DNA from: a virus
IMG/VR virus record: IMGVR_UViG_3300042549_005307
Coordinates: 1 to 55,321 of that record
Reading direction: 5' to 3' (one strand)
Length of the DNA stretch: 55,321 nt
Shown here in pieces: positions 49,391 through 55,321 of this stretch (the stretch's first letter is position 1; every line of letters starts with the position of its first letter). Position numbers and translations under genes: made by a program. Below the pieces are notes generated by a model. The model did not search any database. It had not been told where the DNA came from and saw only the letters and a list, made by a program, of their open reading frames with translations.

Positions 49391-49676
49391 ACTTACAATA
49401 GCAGGTATAGAATCTTTAAGTGCAAAATCGTTTGATGTTGGATTATCAATAACTTATGTGTTATTTGATGAGTTTTCATATAGAATTGGTTTTAAATATG
49501 ATGGTAATAAAGGTTCAATGATTATACAAAGAATATCAAACAATACATTATATGCAATTGATTGGAAATACGCAAATAAGCAAGATTACTTTGTATTATT
49601 AGAAAACCACATAAACACAAAAAGTAAATTAGTAGATACTATTTTATCAGGTATAGATTTAACATTAAACTCTTAA
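49380..49676 (+). CDS. Hypothetical protein, 98 residues
   Basis: Strand-rich start (KLTIAGIESLSAKSFDVGLS), Ile/Leu-rich. Precedes apt by one base. Unknown. Confidence 0.72.
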   Translation: MKSKLTIAGIESLSAKSFDVGLSITYVLFDEFSYRIGFKYDGNKGSMIIQRISNNTLYAIDWKYANKQDYFVLLENHINTKSKLVDTILSGIDLTLNS

Positions 49677-49677
49677 A

Positions 49678-50184
49678 ATGAATTACAAAGAAAAAATTAC
49701 AGATGTGCCAAATTGGCCAGTTGATGGTGTTATGTTTCGTGATATTACACCTCTATTAGCAGATTGGGAAACTCTTATGATGGCAATGGATGATTTATCT
49801 ATTATCGTAGATTCTATACCTGCAAACTTTATTGCTGGAATTGAAAGTAGGGGTTTTATATTTGGTGCAGGTATTGCCTCATTAAACAATATGGGATTCG
49901 TTCCTGTTCGTAAAGCTGGAAAACTACCACCACCCGTTGTTGGTATTGATTCCACAAAAGAGTATGGACACGAATATTTGGAAGTAAAGGAAGGTAGTGG
50001 TGATATTGTGATTGTTGATGATGTATTGGCAACTGGTGGAACTTTAATAGCAACCGAACAATTACTTACAGAGGCAGGATATAATGTGTTAGGAGCAATT
50101 GTTTTGATTGACTTAACTTATTTGCACGATGAAATTCTTATTGGTGGAAAGCCAGTTCAATCTTTAATTACATACAATGAGTAA
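49678..50184 (+). CDS. apt: Adenine phosphoribosyltransferase
   Basis: 168 residues, near the family length. FRDITPLL (N-terminal hood), AGIESRGFIFGAGIA (base site), VRKAGKLPPP and VIVDDVLATGGT (PRPP loop with two Asp) are all present. It makes AMP from adenine and PRPP. It overlaps the nucleosidase gene by 8 bases, so the two are probably one salvage module that releases adenine and re-uses it. Confidence 0.95.
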   Translation: MNYKEKITDVPNWPVDGVMFRDITPLLADWETLMMAMDDLSIIVDSIPANFIAGIESRGFIFGAGIASLNNMGFVPVRKAGKLPPPVVGIDSTKEYGHEYLEVKEGSGDIVIVDDVLATGGTLIATEQLLTEAGYNVLGAIVLIDLTYLHDEILIGGKPVQSLITYNE

Positions 50185-50725
50185 GCATATTATATTATTT
50201 GTGGCATTAGAAAGTGAACTACCAAAGGAATTAGTTCCACCAAATGTAAGTATATATTATACAGGAGTAGGTAAAGTAAATGCTGCAATCAAAGCAACGG
50301 AGGTTTTATCAGGTTTGTTGCCTAATTTTAATGCAATTGTACTAAACTATGGTTCGGCAGGTTCAAATACAATTCCAAAGGGAACATTAGTAGATTGTAA
50401 ACATTTCATTCAAAACGATATGAATACGCCATTTGCACCAAATCACGGGACACCATTTGATGAGTTAATATATCCAGAATTAAAAGAACCTATATTAGAT
50501 TTTGGTAGTGGGTATGTGTGTAGAACACAAGATAAGTTTGAAGATAATCCAGTTGGTATATTTGATATGGAAGCTTATTCAATTGCCAAAGTGTGTAAGA
50601 TGTATGGATTTGATTTTACCGCCTATAAATACATTAGTGATGCAGGTGATTCAACAGATTGGGAAGAGAATCACAGAAAAGGAACATATTTATTTTTAAA
50701 ACAATTAAATTATTTATTATTATGA
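50177..50725 (+). CDS. Purine nucleosidase/phosphorylase-like enzyme, short
   Basis: 182 residues; MTAN/PNP relatives usually have about 230. YYTGVGKVNAAIKATE and LNYGSAGSN form the base and ribose site; IFDMEAYSIAKVCKMY carries the catalytic Glu and YISDAGD the base-contacting Asp. Likely reaction: release of adenine from a nucleoside or nucleotide. With Apt it would rebuild AMP. The shortening lies in the strands after NYGSAG. Confidence 0.82.
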   Translation: MSKHIILFVALESELPKELVPPNVSIYYTGVGKVNAAIKATEVLSGLLPNFNAIVLNYGSAGSNTIPKGTLVDCKHFIQNDMNTPFAPNHGTPFDELIYPELKEPILDFGSGYVCRTQDKFEDNPVGIFDMEAYSIAKVCKMYGFDFTAYKYISDAGDSTDWEENHRKGTYLFLKQLNYLLL

Positions 50726-51366
50726 TAAAAAAAATTAAAGTTGATAAAGAATATAGTGATATATTGCAAGAATTATTATTACATAATTCTTATTTTTCCT
50801 GGTATTATAATGAAAAAACCGTTTTGATACCTAATAATGCAGATGATACAACATATGGTATATTGTTAGATAAAAATGTAAAAGAAACACCACAACTTAC
50901 GCATACTTTTTGCAAACAAAATGGTGAAAAATCTGATAATTTTCATTATTTAATTGAATTATTGGATATTATAAAAGAAAATTTTGGTCCTATAAAAAAT
51001 ATATTAAGAATAAAATCAAATTTATTGTTAAAAAACGAATGTTATTCAAAAAATTCATACCATCCTCCACATATTGATTGGCGAGATGATTCTAATGATT
51101 ACAAAAAAATTATATCTGCATTATATTATGTAAATAATAGTGATGGAAATACTATTTTTTTTAACGAATATCTTACACCCAACTTTAATTTTGAAAATAC
51201 ACAATTAACAATTCAAAAAGAAATTACACCAGAATCTGGAAGTTTATTGGTTTTTAAATCTAATCAATTTCATACATCTAAACCACCAATATTAACTGAC
51301 AGGCGAGTTGTTATAAATTTTATTTTAGAAATGGAAAATGATATTGAAGATACACAACTTTCATAA
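50722..51366 (+). CDS. 2OG-Fe(II) oxygenase
   Basis: 214 residues from the ATG at 50722, overlapping the previous stop by 4 bases. His117-x-Asp119 (YHPPHIDWRD), His184 (NQFHTSKPP) and Arg194/195 complete the site; SALYYVNNSDGNTIFF is the core strand. Sixth such enzyme in the window. Confidence 0.85.
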   Translation: MIKKIKVDKEYSDILQELLLHNSYFSWYYNEKTVLIPNNADDTTYGILLDKNVKETPQLTHTFCKQNGEKSDNFHYLIELLDIIKENFGPIKNILRIKSNLLLKNECYSKNSYHPPHIDWRDDSNDYKKIISALYYVNNSDGNTIFFNEYLTPNFNFENTQLTIQKEITPESGSLLVFKSNQFHTSKPPILTDRRVVINFILEMENDIEDTQLS

Positions 51367-51676
51367 GTTAGAAACACCAAAACTAACAATTGGAATGTGG
51401 GATTTGAGGGAAACAACAAGTGATACCGATTTCTATGGTGCATACTTTTATCATAAAAATATAGTTACTAAATCCCAATGGCCATATCCTCACATTGAAG
51501 CAGTAATCAACCGATATAAAGTTGATGAGTTGGGTTATCAAATAGAAATAAAGCTGTGGGAAGAATGGGGTCAATGGGATAGTTTGTTTGAAGCATTTGT
51601 GGAAAAGGATGCTATAAGTAATAAAGATAAATTTTTAGATATAATTAGTGATAGTATTAAAGTAATTCAAATCTAA
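51338..51676 (+). CDS. Hypothetical protein, 112 residues
   Basis: Starts MILKIHNFHKLETPKL, like the next gene and the gene at the window end (MLTI-N). Strand-rich with aromatic residues; overlaps the previous gene by 29 bases and shares one base with the next. Unknown. Confidence 0.72.
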   Translation: MILKIHNFHKLETPKLTIGMWDLRETTSDTDFYGAYFYHKNIVTKSQWPYPHIEAVINRYKVDELGYQIEIKLWEEWGQWDSLFEAFVEKDAISNKDKFLDIISDSIKVIQI

Positions 51677-52032
51677 TGCTAACCATAAATAACTTTGAAA
51701 AGCTAGATGGATACCAAGATGATAAACTACGAATAAGTGGGGTGTTTGAATATACTGATGTATATAAAATATTTGTAGACTATGCTATCTCATTTGAAAA
51801 TATAAACATCTATATTACTATAAATAGAAATAAACGAACAGATGTAGACCTAAAGTTCCCACTTGATAAAACGCCAGTATATAATACAATGATTGAACAA
51901 AGACTCGTAAAGGGTGTAAATGGTGGTGTTAAACGAAAGGATTTGGGTATAAAAAAGAAAGCATTAGAGAGTAGTGATAATATAATAAAAGCAATAAAGG
52001 AGATGCTAGATGATTTTGTAAATGAACGATGA
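51676..52032 (+). CDS. Hypothetical protein, 118 residues
   Basis: Starts MLTINNFEKLDGYQDDKLRI. Strand-rich then Lys-rich helical end. Similar in its first 16 residues to its neighbour and to the last gene in the window. Coupled by ATGA to the lipoprotein gene. Unknown. Confidence 0.73.
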   Translation: MLTINNFEKLDGYQDDKLRISGVFEYTDVYKIFVDYAISFENINIYITINRNKRTDVDLKFPLDKTPVYNTMIEQRLVKGVNGGVKRKDLGIKKKALESSDNIIKAIKEMLDDFVNER

Positions 52033-52643
52033 AAAAGTTACTGATATTTTTACCTATATTACTATTGGCGTGTATCAAAGAGCCAGAATATATAGTACCA
52101 GCCCCACCCCCATATAATTTTACATTCCAATTAGATTCTGCTTTAAATGGTAGTGGTACTCGTGCTTTGGTTAAAGATAATGCAGGGTATTATCATATAA
52201 AATTATCTGAATATACATTTCAGACGTTTAGCCGTATCACCGGAAAATTTTTGTGGAATGGTAAACCAAATCCTAGACCATCACCCGTTGAATGCTGGAT
52301 AGAGTGGAAGAGTTCACACTATTGGGTCTTAAATAATAAAACAAATCTATTTATAGTATATAAAACCTATTTCAATGAATTTACTGGAAAGCTAACAACA
52401 TCGGAGTTGGGTACATTCAAATCACAGTCAAACCAACTAATACCAACCGTCAATGGTTCATCTTACCCATCATCAACCGATGGCAGTATAAATACGGTAT
52501 TTGCTCCAATATACTATATGATAGGAGATACTATAACAATAACTGCAATAGCACATATTCGTAAGGAAATACCAACATCCAAATTATTTGTGATAAGTGT
52601 GAAGGATTCATTAGAAAGAAAAGTAAGATTTATTTGTGAATAA
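52029..52643 (+). CDS. Lipoprotein, 204 residues
   Basis: Signal with lipobox FLPILLLACIKE (Cys15). The mature part starts with a Pro-rich linker (YIVPAPPPYNFTF) and is a strand-rich domain ending VRFICE. Typical Bacteroidota lipoprotein; the linker suggests surface exposure. A role at the host surface, such as blocking other phages, is inference. Confidence 0.8.
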   Translation: MKKLLIFLPILLLACIKEPEYIVPAPPPYNFTFQLDSALNGSGTRALVKDNAGYYHIKLSEYTFQTFSRITGKFLWNGKPNPRPSPVECWIEWKSSHYWVLNNKTNLFIVYKTYFNEFTGKLTTSELGTFKSQSNQLIPTVNGSSYPSSTDGSINTVFAPIYYMIGDTITITAIAHIRKEIPTSKLFVISVKDSLERKVRFICE

Positions 52644-52664
52644 TAAAAAAATTTAGTATATTTG
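52633..52664 (+). promoter_or_regulatory. Host-type promoter (TTTG, 20 bp, TATATTTG)
   Basis: TTTG at 52633-52636 is inside the end of the lipoprotein gene; TATATTTG at 52657-52664. Confidence 0.8.
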
Positions 52665-52684
52665 TGTAATAAAAAAATTAAATT

Positions 52685-53002
52685 ATGGAAGTTAAATACG
52701 CAACGATTGCAACCAAAGACCAGGAAGATGGTAGAGTATTAGTAAAACACATTTGTGTTTGGCAAGATGAACCGTCGGAGGATGATGTTAAAAATTTAGT
52801 TAAAGAACTTTGGGAAAGGCCAGAATGGGCTATGGTTGAGGATGATGATTATGATTTGGTTAATTTAGAAAGAACCGAAGAGAACGAACACATCTTTGAG
52901 CAACTGAATATACCAAAACAAATTACAGAACAAACGGAAGAAACAGAGGTAGTTGCTAAACCAAAGAAGAAGGCAACTCCAAAGAAGAAACCAAAAAAGT
53001 AA
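52685..53002 (+). CDS. Hypothetical protein with Lys/Pro-rich tail, 105 residues
   Basis: Acidic N-terminal domain (HICVWQDEPSEDDVKNLVKE) and a basic tail (KPKKKATPKKKPKK) like histone tails or DNA-binding linkers. Follows a strong promoter by 20 bases. Unknown. Confidence 0.76.
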   Translation: MEVKYATIATKDQEDGRVLVKHICVWQDEPSEDDVKNLVKELWERPEWAMVEDDDYDLVNLERTEENEHIFEQLNIPKQITEQTEETEVVAKPKKKATPKKKPKK

Positions 53003-53009
53003 GCAGATT

Positions 53010-53318
53010 ATGTCAATTAATTTTGAAGATATAAATAAAAGATTAGATGATTTTTTAGAGAAAAATACATCAAAGAAAGAACGTACTTTTAGGCAGTTTG
53101 AACCAATCGGCGATGATGATTATGTAGTAGAGTTTCCAAAAGGTCCTACCACCACCTACTATACTGTAAAAAAGGATACATACAACAAACTGAAAGCTGA
53201 TACTATAAAGGAGCTGAATACAATAGATGACAAAAACGAACTGCGGGCAGTTGAGTTGAGGACAGTGCTTGTGATGTTAGAATGGATACACACCGAACCA
53301 AATGAAAAAGAAATATAG
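53010..53318 (+). CDS. Hypothetical protein, 102 residues
   Basis: ATG at 53010 (MSINFEDINKRLDDFLEKNT); a longer frame start at 52953 lies inside the previous gene. Helical N-terminus, then a strand pair with FPKGPTTTYYTVKKDTYNKL. Overlaps the nucleotidyltransferase by 17 bases. Unknown. Confidence 0.74.
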   Translation: MSINFEDINKRLDDFLEKNTSKKERTFRQFEPIGDDDYVVEFPKGPTTTYYTVKKDTYNKLKADTIKELNTIDDKNELRAVELRTVLVMLEWIHTEPNEKEI

Positions 53319-53643
53319 TTTGTTTATAGGTAGGTGGCAAGTTTGGCACGAAGGTCACCAATGGTTAATACACCAACAATTCCAAAAGGGTAAGAATGTG
53401 TGGATAGCCATACGGGATGTGGACAGAGATAAAGATAATCCTTATTCAGCTAAAGAGATATTAGATAATCTAACAAATGAGTTGAGAGCGTATTTAGCAA
53501 CTGGTAGGTTATTGATTTCAATTATACCTGATATTGAATCTATAAATTATGGCAGGGGTGTAGGTTATGATGTAATATACCACGAACCACCGGAGGATAT
53601 AGCAAACATTAGTGGAACTAAAATTAGAAATGGTCAATTATAA
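53302..53643 (+). CDS. Cytidylyltransferase/NMNAT-like nucleotidyltransferase
   Basis: 113 residues. GRWQVWHEGHQWLI carries the HxGH motif (His16 to His19) and ISGTKIR (103-109) the second motif; IPDIESINYGRGVGY matches a phage family I recall as linked to adenylylsulfate kinase N-termini. It transfers a nucleotide to a phosphate or sugar-phosphate. The DUF2061 gene follows, a neighbour known from sulfate-activation loci. Substrate not settled; NMN is possible. Confidence 0.85.
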   Translation: MKKKYSLFIGRWQVWHEGHQWLIHQQFQKGKNVWIAIRDVDRDKDNPYSAKEILDNLTNELRAYLATGRLLISIIPDIESINYGRGVGYDVIYHEPPEDIANISGTKIRNGQL

Positions 53644-53845
53644 AAGACATATACTAAAATCAATTAGCTATCGTATTTTAGGTACGTTTATAACAATTTT
53701 ATTGGCTATTTGGGCTGGATTGCCTATAAAATGGGCTGGAATTGTAGGTGTTGGGGAATTGATAATAAAACCCATAGTATATTTCTTACACGAAAGATTT
53801 TGGTATAAGTGGATTAACTATGGTATAACTAATAAAATGAAATAA
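53630..53845 (+). CDS. DUF2061 membrane protein
   Basis: 71 residues from the ATG at 53630. KRHILKSISYRILGTFITIL, GIVGVGELIIKPIVYFLHER and W-Y-K-W match DUF2061: two membrane helices and a conserved HER. Overlaps the nucleotidyltransferase by 14 bases. In bacteria DUF2061 often lies near CysC-type genes. Function unknown. Confidence 0.88.
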   Translation: MVNYKRHILKSISYRILGTFITILLAIWAGLPIKWAGIVGVGELIIKPIVYFLHERFWYKWINYGITNKMK

Positions 53846-53856
53846 TAGAGTTAATT

Positions 53857-54087
53857 ATGAATGAGACAACAATAGATAAATTCAATCAGTTCTATGAGAA
53901 TGGTGGTTATGATGCCTATATGAAAATGATTCAGAAATCAAAGACCAACAACATAGATAAGCAAAGTGAAATGACAAAGTATCTGGCTGAAATCTATATG
54001 GATTTTGTAAGAGCAGAAGGTAAGGTGAATGTTAGTATGATGCGAGTTTTCATCGCCATCACCGCACAATTTTTCGGAGAGATATAA
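53857..54087 (+). CDS. Hypothetical protein, 76 residues
   Basis: Helical (IDKFNQFYENGGYDAYMKMI, then MRVFIAITAQFFGEI). It starts 11 bases after DUF2061. Unknown. Confidence 0.74.
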   Translation: MNETTIDKFNQFYENGGYDAYMKMIQKSKTNNIDKQSEMTKYLAEIYMDFVRAEGKVNVSMMRVFIAITAQFFGEI

Positions 54088-54099
54088 AACAATAAGAAT

Positions 54100-54387
54100 A
54101 TGAAGAGTAAAAATGATGTATTAGCAGCCCTATACACTATGGGTATTATTGGGTTCATTACCCTAATCATTACATTCAAAATACTAGTCCTATGGCTATT
54201 GGTAGGTATTGCAGGGTTTGGTTGTATTAACATTACCATTCTTTTATGGGATACCATTAGGTATGGGTTGGATGCAAAGGATAAGAAGAAGAGAGAGGAG
54301 AGATTGAAAGAAATGATGGAGGATGACCAAAAGTTGGGGTTATATGATTTTGATATGGATGAAAACGATAAAGCTCAAATAGGATAG
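54100..54387 (+). CDS. Membrane protein with charged tail, 95 residues
   Basis: Two helices (LYTMGIIGFITLIITFKILV and WLLVGIAGFGCINITILLW), then an acidic and basic cytoplasmic tail. Next gene starts 1 base later. Unknown. Confidence 0.77.
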   Translation: MKSKNDVLAALYTMGIIGFITLIITFKILVLWLLVGIAGFGCINITILLWDTIRYGLDAKDKKKREERLKEMMEDDQKLGLYDFDMDENDKAQIG

Positions 54388-54388
54388 A

Positions 54389-55012
54389 ATGGGGCAATTA
54401 ATGGATGGGTGGAAAAAATGGGAGGAGTTGCAAATGAAGAGCGATATGATGATGGCTAATATCAACATGCAACGAGAAATATTAGAGATACACAAAGAAA
54501 TGTGGGATAAGCATAATAATAAAAATCAGATGGAAGAGAAGCAAACGAAGTTAAACATCCAAAACATCCAAAAGCTGGAAAATCAACGATTGGTAGATAC
54601 TTCATACTATCCTATTATAGATACCATAGAAGAGAAGGATTATGAGTATGTATTCAATATATTACTAAATGATGGATTGGGTATTACGCAACTTAAAAAG
54701 ATTAAAATTAAGTTGCAAAGAAATAAGCAATTCACAAACGAGTATGGTGAGAATTATTATAGGGCGTATTATGGAGACACGGGTCAGCTTGATAGTATAA
54801 GTTCAAAGTGTATATCGAATCCACAATCTTTCAAAGCCAAATTGATGGAAATGATTGGTTTGGATGCAGTTGATTTTTCTAATATTACCAAACCTATAAA
54901 TGCATGGGGTGGTCCTACACACTCAATAGCTTATTTTACAGATACAAATTCGGTAAGTGGTGGTGATTCGGAAAAGCTACAAACATTGAGTGATTTCTTT
55001 AATAATATATAA
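54389..55012 (+). CDS. Coiled-coil protein, 207 residues
   Basis: N-terminal half is a Met/Lys/Glu coiled coil (WEELQMKSDMMMANINMQRE). The C-terminal half is mixed (GENYYRAYYGDTGQLDSISS). Followed directly by the second G-rich element. Not recognised. Confidence 0.75.
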   Translation: MGQLMDGWKKWEELQMKSDMMMANINMQREILEIHKEMWDKHNNKNQMEEKQTKLNIQNIQKLENQRLVDTSYYPIIDTIEEKDYEYVFNILLNDGLGITQLKKIKIKLQRNKQFTNEYGENYYRAYYGDTGQLDSISSKCISNPQSFKAKLMEMIGLDAVDFSNITKPINAWGGPTHSIAYFTDTNSVSGGDSEKLQTLSDFFNNI

Positions 55013-55021
55013 ACAACCGCA

Positions 55022-55075
55022 GGGGAAGGGGCGGGGGTAGGAAACGAAGTCGAACCCTAAATTTTTTGATAGTAT
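55022..55075 (+). repeat. G-rich intergenic element, copy B
   Basis: GGGGAAGGGGCGGGGG, then GTCGAACC, then TTTGATAGT, in the order and near the spacing of copy A at 32562. Both copies begin within 9 bases of a stop codon. Confidence 0.7.
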
Positions 55076-55123
55076 AGAAACCGAAGTCAGAAGCGCTTTT
55101 AACTGTCCGTTTGAGTGTGATTT

Positions 55124-55146
55124 GGGTTTGGGGGATTTGGATTTGG
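55124..55146 (+). other. Possible second G-tract motif
   Basis: Four G-tracts (GGG, GGGGG, GG, GG) split by TTT or ATTT, a layout compatible with a two-layer quadruplex. It lies in the 182-base gap before the last gene, which has no promoter of the usual type and no open frame that I trust. Confidence 0.4.
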
Positions 55147-55194
55147 TGAGTAAAACGAATGTGGGACAAACATAGTAAAAATAATTTAGTTAAG

Positions 55195-55321
55195 ATGCTA
55201 ACCATAAGAAACATAGATAAGATAGTAGGAAAGACACTACATATATCGAATACTAAAATGTATAGACTAGCAATAGGGAGAATAGATGATGTAATTGAGT
55301 ATTCAGATAATAGATATGAGT
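55195..55321 (+). CDS. Partial gene, paralogue of 51338 and 51676 (cut by window end)
   Basis: ATG at 55195; 42 codons visible (MLTIRNIDKIVGKTLHISNT) with no stop. The start resembles the two proteins at 51338 and 51676. Confidence 0.6.
   Translation, partial: MLTIRNIDKIVGKTLHISNTKMYRLAIGRIDDVIEYSDNRYE

Noticed and set aside
1-55321. tRNA genes
   Set aside because: I looked for T-arm and acceptor patterns by eye and saw no complete cloverleaf. GTCGAACC in the G-rich elements looks a little like a T-loop but has no tRNA around it. A tRNA scan would settle this.
1-55321. CRISPR array or Cas locus around the Cas4-like nuclease
   Set aside because: No regular spaced repeats are visible and no other Cas-type protein is encoded; the nuclease is a common phage recombination type.

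Overview
The window is an AT-rich stretch of about 55 kb that reads as part of a large tailed-phage genome with a Bacteroidota host. Apart from one 52-residue gene, every gene I accept is on the + strand. Genes are short, tightly packed and often overlap by 1-14 bases. Many belong to phage accessory families: DUF3008, a DUF5856-like protein, ParB/sulfiredoxin-like, ClpP-like, ThyA, dUTPase, MoxR plus VWA, and six 2OG-Fe(II) oxygenases. The host assignment rests on promoters of the Bacteroidota type (TTTG or TTAGG, exactly 20 bp, TATATTTG), the lack of Shine-Dalgarno sites, a DUF4494-type gene and Bacteroidota-style lipoproteins and outer-membrane proteins. No terminase, portal, major capsid, tail or DNA polymerase gene is here, so the phage assignment comes from context.

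Layout. 1-6.3 kb is an envelope block: the end of a repeat-containing protein, a TonB-dependent receptor, a coupled lipoprotein, an Ala/Pro/Lys-Glu-rich barrel protein and a hidden minus-strand membrane peptide. 6.4-9.5 kb holds small genes behind repeated promoters, ending with a PD-(D/E)XK nuclease-like gene. 9.5-12.5 kb has a self-contained unit for a MORC/MutL-like GHKL ATPase fused to a PD-(D/E)XK motif, then a RecB/Cas4-like nuclease and a small ribbon-helix-helix candidate. 12.5-18.2 kb has five glycosyltransferases. 18.2-28.3 kb looks like a block of virion-internal proteins (DUF3008, ferritin-like, ParB/Srx-like, GAF-like, RimK-retropepsin fusion). Three of its proteins begin with a T4-like capsid-targeting peptide. 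A methyltransferase with C-terminal NUMOD-like modules sits in this block between two nearly identical terminator-promoter repeats. 28.3-37 kb has 2OG oxygenases, ThyA, an exported nuclease, a ClpP-like protease and a degenerate HNH protein. 37-42 kb has a metallopeptidase-VWA protein with its MoxR ATPase. 42-55 kb has small genes, a phosphoesterase, an exported glucosaminidase, dUTPase, adenine phosphoribosyltransferase with a nucleosidase, and a nucleotidyltransferase beside DUF2061.

How the parts may work together. ThyA, dUTPase, Apt, the nucleosidase and the nucleotidyltransferase would rebuild nucleotide pools. The GHKL and REase-like proteins, the methyltransferase and the exported nuclease look like competition or defence functions. 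The glycosyltransferases and oxygenases probably modify macromolecules. At least ten exported or lipid-anchored proteins suggest heavy remodelling of the host envelope. Two promoter classes can be read by eye: host-like TTTG-N20-TATATTTG, and a TATTTATA box about 17-25 bases before several virion, envelope or lysis genes, which may mark late genes. The most novel points are the phage-linked TonB receptor pair with its start codon in a hairpin, the GHKL-nuclease unit, the repeat-flanked methyltransferase cassette, the predicted capsid-targeted proteins and a G-rich element present twice.
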